Origin: Magnolia sinica
Lineage: Eukaryota; Streptophyta; Magnoliopsida; Magnoliales; Magnoliaceae
Length of the DNA stretch: 64,000 bases
Assembly (NCBI RefSeq): GCF_029962835.1
Contig: NC_080582.1
Coordinates: forward strand, 71,296,177-71,360,176
Direction of reading: 5' to 3'
Both the position numbers and the translations under genes were made by a program. The notes under the pieces were generated by a model. It was not told the DNA's origin. It saw only the letters and a program-made list of their open reading frames with translations, and ran no database searches. This document shows positions 24,075 to 33,203 of this stretch, piece by piece (the first letter of the stretch is position 1; each line of letters starts with the position of its first letter).

Positions 24075-24517
24075 GAGCGCACTATCCCCGACCAGCTGGA
24101 GCGCTATTTTCGAAGCCCGACTGATCCACATAAGGACCCGGATGACAACCCACGCTGGGACCGCAGCTCGGCTGGGCAGGCACCCACTCCCCCTCGGGAG
24201 ACAGATCGCCTCCTCTCTGATATCATTTGTAATAGTCCGGCCACAACAGTAAGATATTGTCCGCTTTACCCGAGGGCACACGGTTTTATTCTCGGGGCTA
24301 ACCCATAGCTCACCCTAAAACGTGTCTTACCGTTAAGGGCCGAGACTCCACTTATAGCCTAGATCGATAGGCATTCCCTTTTCGATGTGAGAGGAGCATG
24401 CTACCCTTGACCAGCTGGAGCGCTATTTTGGAAGCTCGGTCGATCCACATAAGGACCCGAATGACAACCCATGCTGGGACCACAGCCTGGTGCTTGTTGG
24501 GGCTGGGCTATTACAGA

Positions 24518-24529
24518 TGGTATCAGAGC
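24518..24529 (+). promoter_or_regulatory. TRIM primer binding site (initiator tRNA-Met)
   Basis: TGGTATCAGAGC two bases after the LTR-b end ATTACA. It is complementary to the 3' end of plant initiator tRNA-Met, the usual primer for many Ty3 and TRIM elements. Confidence 0.8.
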
Positions 24530-24889
24530 GGGGGCGCTCTGTCTCCCGAGGGGGGGTGGGTGCCTGCCCAGCCAGGCTGCGGTCCCAGCGTGGGTTGTCA
24601 TCTGGGTCCTTATGTGGATCGGTCAGGCTTCGAAAATAGCGCTCCAGCTAGTTGAGGGTAGTGCGCTCATCCTACATCGGAAAGGGAATGCCTATCGATT
24701 TGGGCTATAAGTGGAGTCTCGACCCTTAACGGTAAGACACGTTTTGGGGCGAGTCATGGGCTAGCCCCGAGAACAAAACCGTGCACACTCGGGCAAAGCG
24801 GACAATATCTTACTGTTGGGGTCGGACTATTACACTTTACAACTTATTTAAGGAAGCCCAAAATTGAATGGATTCAAATCTCAGGTGGC

Positions 24890-24921
24890 CGGCAAGGGTG
24901 AACCAGATTTTTGCATCAACA
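24890..24921 (+). mobile_element. Element D 5' LTR remnant
   Basis: About 32 bp (cggcaagggtgaac ... ttgcatcaaca) match the last 32 bp of the 3' LTR at 36670-36701. The rest of the 5' LTR, about 610 bp, is missing, and upstream sequence is unrelated. Confidence 0.75.
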
Positions 24922-24924
24922 TTT

Positions 24925-24942
24925 TGGTGCCATCTGTGGAAA
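24925..24942 (+). promoter_or_regulatory. Element D primer binding site
   Basis: TGGTGCCATCTGTGGAAA starts four bases after the LTR end. The position and sequence style fit Tat/Ogre-lineage elements; I did not assign the tRNA. Confidence 0.6.
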
Positions 24943-24977
24943 AATTCGAACAAAAAGTCTTGATAACTCTACCAGAA

Positions 24978-26209
24978 ATGGATAGGGGAAAGAAGAAAGC
25001 ACCTATAGTAGCGACGAAAGAACTTGAACCTACCGGGCAACGACGCTTATCTTCAATACTTCATGTTAAATTGGCTTCAACGGGACCGTCTCAACGAACT
25101 CGAAGCCGAGGAGGCAAATATCATGCGTTGCAGATCCAAGTGCAAGCGTTGGTTGACGAAATAAACCAAAATGAAGCAGCAGTAGAGGATAGGACAACAA
25201 CCACCCCCTGATCAGGAAGTGGTTACCCCAATGGCAGCAGAGTAACCTGTTCTTGTAAGTTCGCGTGTGGGAGCTTCTTAGAGCATGTCAGCTCAAGCTC
25301 CGAATCCTGCACGAAATGCAACAACTCGAGCACCGACCTACGTATCTGAGACCTCAGCATTAGCCCCGACTGACCTCTGCTATGAGCTGGAAAGGAGGAG
25401 AAGGAGCAAAATGCCCGAGGTCAAAGTTTCTCGAGAAACCGTTGCTGAGAACAGAGATCCATGGGAAGCCCAACTTGATGAACTCTGAAACCAGATCAAA
25501 AGTCTGCAACGGGATCAGCAGACACAGACTCCGACTGCAGTGGAGGCAATGATGGAGGAGACCGAACCTCCGTTCACCAGTGACATCATGAGCGCGGCAA
25601 GCCCCCGAGGTTCAGAATGCCTCCCATCATTCAATACTCGAGTTCTTGGGACCTGACAAAGCATATGGAATCATACCGCTCTTAGATGCAAATCTAGTCG
25701 GCATCAGAGGTAATGATGTGCAGAGCATTCTCCATAATCCTCATAGGGGCAGCGAGGAGTCGTTACCGACAGCTTAAGCCGAAGTCAATCAGCACGTTCG
25801 TCGAGCTCAGTAGGGCATTCCTGACACAATTCATTGTCAGAAAGAAGAGTCAAAAGTCATCGACTCACCTACTCACCCTCAAGCAAAAGAACGGAGAGTC
25901 ACTGAAAGATTACGTCTCTCGCTTTAACGAGGAGGCTCTGCAGGTGGATGATTATTCTGACAAATGGCTCTGACTCCCATGATCAGCAGACTCAAGGACG
26001 GGAGGTTCCTCTTCTCAATAGGGAAGAACCCGCCAACTACACTTGGAGAACTCATCAGTCGGGCTCAGAAGTATACGTATGCGGAAGAATTCTTCAGTTT
26101 GCGAAAGAGCAATCAAGGTTCGGAGCATTCATCGAAAGAAAAGAGGCAAAAGGATGAAGTGTGACCATAAGCAAACAAAAGAAGGTCGGATGACAATACC
26201 CCTCTGAAA
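24978..26209 (+). pseudogene. Element D gag, 5' part
   Basis: Decayed gag of a Tat/Ogre-like Ty3 element. Recognisable pieces are the polar N-terminal region (24978-25211), a charged segment (25285-25488), and the conserved gag core near 25713-26150 with RQLKPKSISTFVELSRAF, FIVRKKSQKSS and GESLKDYVSRFNEEAL. The frame changes several times. Gag would form the virus-like particle. The gene is cut by the LTR-like insert beginning about 26210 and resumes at about 28490. Confidence 0.75.
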
Positions 26210-28487
26210 GTGCCCTGGTTTGTCAATTAACGAGAGTGTTGAGTCGGACAGACTGTAGACCCTCATAGGAAGATCAATTCAAGCGTCTGCCTCAACTGGG
26301 ATGTGTGCAAGCTCGCCTTAGGTAAATCTAAGCCTCACATCCCATGTTCCAAAACACCAGGTATATAAAACCCTTAAAACAAATTAGAACATTATAGGGT
26401 TTATAAGTGAGAAATTTTTTCAAAAATCAGAAAATCTTCAAGTTTTCTTGCTCTGTCGATTGTATCAATATACATCTCGATATGCTCGACCTGTGCTGTC
26501 GATGTCCTCGATGCTTAAACGATATCATCGAAATGAGGACAAAATATGTCCAGCAACCACATACTCATCTGGACTAATTTATCGATGTATCGATATCATC
26601 GACATTTGAATCTTGAGTCCATCAAATGTGACTTGATAATATCGACAGACAGATCTCCGGCGCCCCTGTTTTTACTAAAGAAAATCACATGTGCATTGAT
26701 ATATCGAAGTCGTTCTTGATACCATCGAAGTTCAAATCTCGATGATATCAGAAGACTCTTGATGTTATCGGTCATGGGCGCCTAAGTTCTCCAATAATTA
26801 TTTCAGGATTATTTATCTGCGATCAAGGGACACTCGATAGAATCGATATTCAAATATCGATGATATCGGTACAGTTTCGATGGCATCGAACAGGGACAGA
26901 AACTGTCCAGCAAGCTTAAACAAAAATCCTTTGGATTTATCGATGCCTCGACACTCTATCGATATCATCGACATTCAAATTTCGATGATCTCGAAGGTCC
27001 CTCGATCATTCTTGTAAACTTGAAATATTTCATAGCAAGTATCTCTCATTTTCATGTATCGATGAATCGATCCTAGTATCGATAATATCAGAGTTCGAAA
27101 TCCGATGACATCGACGCTTGTATCGATTCCCTCGACCAGCTGGCAAAAGGTTTCAAAAGCGTATGACATTTGAGTTTGGTTTATCGAGCGACTAGTCGAT
27201 GCTATCAAGAGTATACGCTCGATGATATCGACCCTACTCGATGATATCAAACTCTGTCACAAATGTGACCGTTTTATATCCGTTGGAACCTTTTTGCCTA
27301 TATAAAGAGAGCTTGTCTATTGTTGCTGGTAGAGAAAGAAGAGAGTGCTTTTAAGTGTTTTACCTTAGATCATATACTAAAAGCCCTTTCTCTCAAGGGA
27401 GTTCATCCTCCAATCCACCATCATCATTGATATTCAATAGAGCGGATTGGGGAATGAACTTCCGCATTCAAGGATCCTCCAGCTATTACCTTAATGGCTA
27501 ATCATCAAGCTGGGATGCCTTGAATGCATAGATGATTGGAATCGCTCTATCTTCCTAATAGAAAAATATTTAAAGAGTAGAATTTCATCATAACCTTGAC
27601 CCAACTCGTTGTCATATATTAGTACATCATTTGAGTTACGGATCAAGGAAGCAGAAGACTCTTCATCAACAAAGGAGGAGATCTTCATCAACGTGCTGAA
27701 TGAGACTCATCCACTTATCTGTAAGTAACTAGAGTCCAGAAGACCCTTTGATCATTCCTCTGTAGGATTGGGTCTAAGGTGTTTCTCACCCTTGCAAGCC
27801 CTCGAAGGAGGCCTCCGGCGGGAGTGTACGTGGTGGATGCGTTGTGTGGACCCTTGCTCTATGGAGAGCATAAACATCTAGTTAAGGGTGAACTAGTTAA
27901 AACCTTGGGTTTGAGGTAAACCGTGTAAAACCTCTGATAGGGTCTTATGGAAGATCCTTGGCCAGTGTGCCTAAAAGTGGGTGCGTCGTGTTGACCCTTG
28001 CTCGTGAGAGCATAAACAGTCAGCCTCGGTGTAGGTTGTAAAGGTTGAAGGTGAACCTGATTTAAAACCTTAGGTTTGAGGTGAACCGCTATGAAACCTC
28101 CTTAGTGAAATCCGGTACTCAAGGGTTGAGTACAGTTACTAGGAGTAGAGTAGACAAGTAGTCGAACCACTATAAAAATGACCGTGTTTGAGATTGTTAT
28201 CTTTTGTTTGTGTGATTTGTTTTAATATTTTCATATCTGAATTTCTGTGATCACACCTCACACACTTACACAGTCATATCCATCATAAACTAGTTTGAAT
28301 ATTGTTTACTTCTTAAATTGTTTGTGATTAGATCCTTTACCAGGCTTGGAAGCCAGTAGAATTACTTTTGAGTAATCCTAATTGTGTTTATTGTTAGGAT
28401 TAGTGTAATAGGATTTTAAATAAACCATAAAACTTTAAAAAGTCCTATTCACCCCCCTCTAGGACATATTGACATATTCCTACTTCA
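26210..28487 (+). mobile_element. LTR-like insert splitting element D gag
   Basis: About 2.3 kb of non-coding sequence interrupts gag between SDDNTPL (26190-26210) and the FSSYTPLN segment (28554 on). It has an LTR-like layout: a palindrome-rich U3-like part (26450-27260), a TATA-like element (cctatataaagag at 27298-27310), and a 3' end reading cacccccctctaggaca, a phrase common near LTR ends. Near-repeats around 27840 and 27990 (cccttgctc ... gagagcataaac) form a roughly 150-bp tandem duplication. I could not fix the termini or a TSD, so 'solo LTR' is an inference. Confidence 0.5.
26450..27260. repeat. Palindromic ATCGAT/GATATC repeat array
   Basis: Six or so degenerate units spaced roughly 110-130 bp apart. 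Each is centred on an imperfect palindrome such as CGATATCATCGA, a short spacer (cattcaaattt), then CGATGATATCG. Clear units lie near 26590, 26715, 26845, 26957, 27078 and 27215. Confidence 0.65.
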
Positions 28488-28519
28488 ACTAAAGTTGTCT
28501 TCACCGCAATTTCACCCTC

Positions 28520-28898
28520 ATGATCGGAGGCCGAACAGAAGGCCGGAAAGCAAATTCAGCTCGTATACCCCCTTAACACGTCTCCGGAGCAGATCTTGTT
28601 AGATATCCAGGATAAAAGGTTGCTGCATTGGCCGAGCTGTATGAAGACAAAAGCGGGCCAACGGGATAAGCCCAAGTACTTTTGCTTTTATTGCGACCAT
28701 GGACACAATACCAGCAATTGTGTTGATCTAAAAGAAGAAATCGAAAATCTTATTCGCAAAAGACATCTGCGACAGTATCTGAAAGAGGAGAAACAACCTC
28801 GGAAGGAAGAATCGACAAGTCGAGTAGCGGACGAGGTCGTCGAGATCCGAACGATATATGGGGGACCATCAGGAGGTGGGGATTCAAATCAGGCTTGA
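28520..28898 (+). pseudogene. Element D gag, C-terminal part with zinc knuckle
   Basis: Gag resumes with FSSYTPLNTSPEQILLDI and reaches a CCHC-like knuckle, CFYCDHGHNTSNC (C-x2-C-x3-H-x4-C), followed by LKEEIENLIRKRHLRQYL. The first methionine at 28596 is internal to the old frame. It is separated from its N-terminal part by the insert described above. Confidence 0.75.
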
Positions 28899-28970
28899 AG
28901 AGCCCACGCTCGAAATACTGACCCCAAGCATTATGTCTATCTTGCCGACAGACCGAGCAAGGAGCCTCGA

Positions 28971-29666
28971 ATGAGCCCTCGCAGTCTGACATTCACGGAA
29001 GACGACGCACGAGAGATTCAGCACCCCCACGACGATGCGCTGGTGGTTACAATGACCATAACTAATCGAAAGGTGTACCGAATTCTGGTCGACACTGGGA
29101 GCTCGGCCGACATCTTGTATTCTGAAGCATTTAACAAGATGGGGATCGATAGATCACGCCTCCGACTCATCTAGACCCCATTGCATGGCTTTGTGGGTGA
29201 TAAAGTAAATTCAGAGGGAGTGATCTCTCTCCCAGTCACAGTTGGAGAAGGTCAGAACCAGGTCACCCTGTTAGTCGACTTCTTGGTAGTAAACACGCCC
29301 TCAACATATAATGTCATCCTCGGACGACCATCCCTCAACTCCATGAGGGTGGTAGTATCTACGTATTACTTATTGATGAAGTTTCCTACGCTGGGGAGAA
29401 TTAGATACCTTCGAGGAGATCAACGGGAAGCGCGGCGATGCTACTCTTTGGCAGTTAGGAGGGGCGTGGTAAAACAGGCCCTTACAGTCGACGTGTTGGA
29501 CCCTAGAGAGGTCGCTTCAGAGAGCTATTCCATACAGGACCTTGTGGTCCTCCCTCTCAATGACACGGATCCGACCAAGATAGTTCAGCTCGGGTTGTCG
29601 CTATTCGACAACCAGCAGATGCTGATGCTTAACTTTTTGAAGCAGCATAGAGATATCTTTGCTTAG
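28971..29666 (+). pseudogene. Element D aspartic protease region
   Basis: Retropepsin-like segment with the active site LVDTGSSADILY near 29090 and the conserved VILGRPSLNSM near 29315. One in-frame stop (29172-29174) separates two open stretches. The product would mature the polyprotein. Confidence 0.75.
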
Positions 29667-29678
29667 ACTCATCAAGAT

Positions 29679-30542
29679 ATGCCAGGTATCGCCCCCGAGG
29701 TAATGGTTCACAAGCTAAACGTTGACTCGAAACATAGGCCAGTTAAGCAAAAAAGAAGAGCCTTTGAGCCTGAGAGGTATGCTGTAATAGCCGATAAGGT
29801 TACCAAACTCCTCTGTGCTGGTTTCATCGAAGAAGTTCATTACCCAGAGTGGATCGCTAACGTAGTGCTCGTGAAGAAGGCTAGTGAAAAATGGCGAGTC
29901 TGCATAGATTACTCGGACCTGAACAAAGTTTGCCCCAAAGACAGCTTCCCTCTTCCCAGGATCAACCAATTTGTCAACAGCATGACCGGGCATGAGCTTC
30001 TCACATTCATGGACGCATACTTCGGGTACAATCATATAGCAATGCACCCTCCAGATAAATAAAAGACGACCTTCGTCATGGACAAAGGGCTATACTGTTA
30101 CCAGGTCATGCCCTTCAACCTCAAAAATGCTAGCACAACATATCAGAGGTTGGTCAACCAAATGTTTGCTCGGCAAATTGGCCGAACTATGAAAGTTTAT
30201 GTTAACGACATACTTGTGAAGAGCATCAAAGCATCCGACCATATATTAAACCTCCAAGAAACCTTTTCGATCTTGCGGAGGTACCATATGAAGCTGAATC
30301 CAGCCAAGTGTGTTTTTGGCATGGAGTTAAGCAAATTTCTCGATTTTCAAGTTAGTCAGAGGGGTGTCGAAGCAAATCCTGATAAGATCAAAGCTCTCCT
30401 CGACATGAGTTCACCTCGAACAATGAAGGAGATCCAATGCCTTACTGGAAGGGTCATTGTGCTCAGCCGTTTCATCTTCAGAGCCACTAATAAGTGCCTC
30501 CCCTTATTCCAACAATTGAAAGGTCACAAGAAAGCAGAGTAG
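29679..30542 (+). pseudogene. Element D reverse transcriptase
   Basis: Ty3-type RT. VCIDYSDLNKVCPKDSFPLP, the fingers-palm segment FMDAYFGYNHIAM, the VMPFNLKNASTTYQRLV motif and the catalytic box are visible. The box reads VYVNDILVKS, where the family has Tyr-x-Asp-Asp; one Asp is Asn here. A stop interrupts at 30060-30062. The enzyme would be inactive. Confidence 0.85.
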
Positions 30543-30569
30543 ACCTGGGATTGCGAACAAACCTTTCAG

Positions 30570-30982
30570 CAATTGAAGTAATACTTGGGGTCACCGCCAC
30601 TACTGTCCAAACCTGAAGGAGTGCCCTTGCTCCTTTACCTGACAGTTTCTGCATCAGTCGTCAGCTCGGCTCTTATCAAAGAAGTTGAAGGCAGGTAACA
30701 TCCTGTGTATTATACTAGCAAGGCGCTTTTCCAGCAGAGACATGGTATCCGAGTATGGAGAAGCTAGCTTTGAGTTTGGTGGTCTCTGCATGGAGACTAC
30801 GTCCATATTTTCAAGCACATTCCATTATTGTCATCACAGATTCACCGCTTCGACAAGTGCTCCAAAAACCTAAAGTATCCGAGCGTCTGACCAAGTGGGT
30901 TGTTGAACACGGAGAATTTGACATACAGTATCGACCGAGGACTACAATCAAAGGCCAAGAAGTTGCTGACTTCATAGCATAA
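30570..30982 (+). pseudogene. Element D RNase H
   Basis: Frameshifted RNase H following RT. Readable ends include ITDSPLRQVLQKPKVSERL and a terminal GQEVADFIA, typical of the domain in Tat-lineage elements. Two frames are needed to read it through. Confidence 0.7.
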
Positions 30983-31104
30983 TTCACTACTCTGAACTGT
31001 GGACTCGGAGGAATTGGTTGAGAGGTAACAGTAAACTCTGTGATGATCCCTGCAGTTCTCCCAGTTCCTTCACCCTCTGAGGACGACGCCGGCACAAAAG
31101 TGGG

Positions 31105-31520
31105 GACCAATGAGTGGACCATGTTCGTGAATGGGTCGTCCAACTCAAAATGAGGTGGAGCGGGGATTGTCCTGATCGTACCCGACATGACCACCATTCA
31201 GTACGCGATCAGGCTCGGGTTCAAGGCATCGAATAACGATTTAGAGTATGAAGCACTGTTGGCTGGGCTCAGATTAGCCGTCAGCTTAAGAATCCAACTC
31301 ATCGATGTCCGATGCGATTCCCAACTCGTTATGAACTAGGTGTCGACAGAGTACGATGCGAAGGAGGCAAGGATAATAGCCTACTTAAAATGAGGGGAAG
31401 TTCAAGAAATGCACTGTGAGCACTCTTGGGCTGATGCCCTCGCAAAGCTGGCTTTAGCAACTGAAGGGAGCATTCCGAGGATTGTCCCTGTGGAATTCTT
31501 GGATACACCGAGCATCGATC
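31105..31520 (+). pseudogene. Second (archaeal-like) RNase H of element D
   Basis: A second RNase H-like domain: WTMFVNGSSNS at 31115, then GGAGIVLIVP, NDLEYEALLAGLRLA and DALAKLALA near 31430. A duplicated RNase H of this type (aRNH) is the known mark of the Tat/Ogre lineage. Several stops interrupt it. Confidence 0.7.
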
Positions 31521-31589
31521 GAGCCGACCAGGAGACCATCAATCCAGTGCGAACAGTCGCGAGTTGGATGGACCCTATAGTCAGATACC

Positions 31590-32815
31590 TCACGAGCGGC
31601 GAGGTCCCTCAAGATAGGTTGGAGGTAAGATGTCTGAGAGTCAGGGCAGCTTGGTATACGATTATAGGTGATACCTTGTACAAAAAAAGGATATTCTCAG
31701 CCATACCTCAGATGTCTCCGGCCCGATGAAGCAGAATATGTGCTCTGAGAGATACATGAAGGGATTTGCGGGAATCACTCCAGCACCCACGCCTTAGCAC
31801 AAAAGATAATTCGTCAGGGGTACTTCTGGCTAATAATCTGAGAAGATTCCAAGGGTTTTGTCCAAAGATGTGATAAGTGTTAGAGATTCGCTGCTATCCC
31901 AAGGTAGCCATCGAAAGAACTGACCACCATGAGTGGACCTTGGCCATTTTCTCAATGAGGGATTGATATCATTGGGCCTCTACCTCAAGGTAAATGGCAA
32001 ATTAAGTATTCGATTGTGGCGGTGGATTATTTCACCAAATGGGCAGAGACTGAGCCTATGGCAAAGATTATCGAGCAAAAGATAGCGGACTTCGTCTAGA
32101 AAAATGTCATCTGCCGGTTCGGCATCCTACACACCATTGTGTCCGACAATGGGAAATAGTTTGACAACGATAGGTTCAGAGGTATGTGTCGAAGGTTCGA
32201 CATTGTCAACACTTACTCGTCGCCTCGCCATCCTCAGTCCAATGGCCAAGTGGAAGCCGTGAATAAAATCATCAAGCATCATCTCAAAACTAAGCTGGAG
32301 AAAGCTAAGGGTAATTAGGCCGACGAGCTTCCGTTTGTTCTTTAGGCATACAGAACCACGACTCAGTCATCTACAGGAGAAACTCCATTCTCTCTCTCAT
32401 ACGGTTCAGAGGCTTTCATCCTAGTCGAGATAGGGCTTCCCACCATGTGGGTACGAAACTATCAAGATGGGCAGAATACCAAGCTGGTCGCGACAAGCCT
32501 CGGCTTGCTTGAAGAGTTGAGGGACACTGCCAGACTACAGGTTGCATCTCGGCATCAACAGATCGCCCGTTTTTACAAGGCCGGGGTCAAAACAAGGTGA
32601 TTCCGACAAGGAGATCTTGTCCTCCGCCATGTGTTCCAGAATACTATAGAACCCGGGGTGGGGGCCCTAGGCCCAAACTAGAAGGGGCCCTACCATGTAG
32701 TTGGCTCAGCTAAACTAGGATCATATCACCTGGAGGATCTGGAAGGACGACCATTGCCGCATCCTTGGAACTTCGAGCATTTAAAAATCTAGTATCCATA
32801 AATGGGAACAATGTA
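31590..32815 (+). pseudogene. Element D integrase
   Basis: Integrase with several stops. Core acidic positions can still be read: GIDIIGPLPQGKWQ, IVSDNGK and NGQVEAVNKIIKHHL, followed by the C-terminal YGSEAFILVEIG and a terminal PWNFEHLK. The His/Cys region near 31760-31900 is degraded. It would have inserted the element into chromosomes. Confidence 0.75.
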
Positions 32816-33203
32816 AGGGATAGGACTGCCTGTTATTTCTACTTTTTGAATAAAGAATGCTTTCTTACATGAAGTTAGTCTACATGGGATTCTTCCCGAT
32901 GAGCAAGACCCCAGTGATGAGCTGACCATCTGAAGGATGTTTGCCTCACCATCTGAACACGCAATGAGGGACCATTTCTCATGTGCAGAAATGAGATCCT
33001 TCAGCGAGCTGAACCCTTATTGAAGAGGTCGGCTCATCATTCGACAAGTTCAATAAAAGCAATCCATAATCAACCAATTAAATCATCATCTAAAAAGAGA
33101 TTAAAATTATAAGTTGTGAAATCCCCACTATTTCGCCATAAAGTTTTACTACAAAAAAAATTCATTCTCTCCAGGGAGGAGGGTCGACTGCGGAGTTGGG
33201 AGG

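Larger units (their letters stand above)
23909..24834. mobile_element. TRIM retroelement with three LTRs, one unit inverted
   Basis: A 926-bp composite miniature LTR element. LTR-a (23909-24182) and LTR-b (24228-24515) lie on the minus strand, LTR-c (24561-24834) on the plus strand. The ends of LTR-b (TGTAATAG ... CTATTACA) are each followed outward by a tRNA-iMet-type primer site: TGGTATCAGAGC at 24518-24529 and its decayed mirror at 24214-24225. Short internal stretches (about 45 bp) end in G-rich polypurine runs (GAGGGGGGG near 24549). The whole unit is flanked by the perfect 5-bp TSD cttta at 23904-23908 and 24835-24839. No coding capacity; mobility would need enzymes in trans. Overlapping ORFs of 60-97 codons are shadows of the repeats. 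Confidence 0.85.

Noticed and set aside
23909-24834. Cassandra-type TRIM with a 5S rRNA insert
   Set aside because: The TGTAACAGCCC start is similar, but I see no 5S promoter boxes; a USE/TATA pair is present instead.
26450-27260. CRISPR-like array
   Set aside because: The repeats are degenerate and palindromic with unequal spacing, in plant retroelement DNA; no cas genes.
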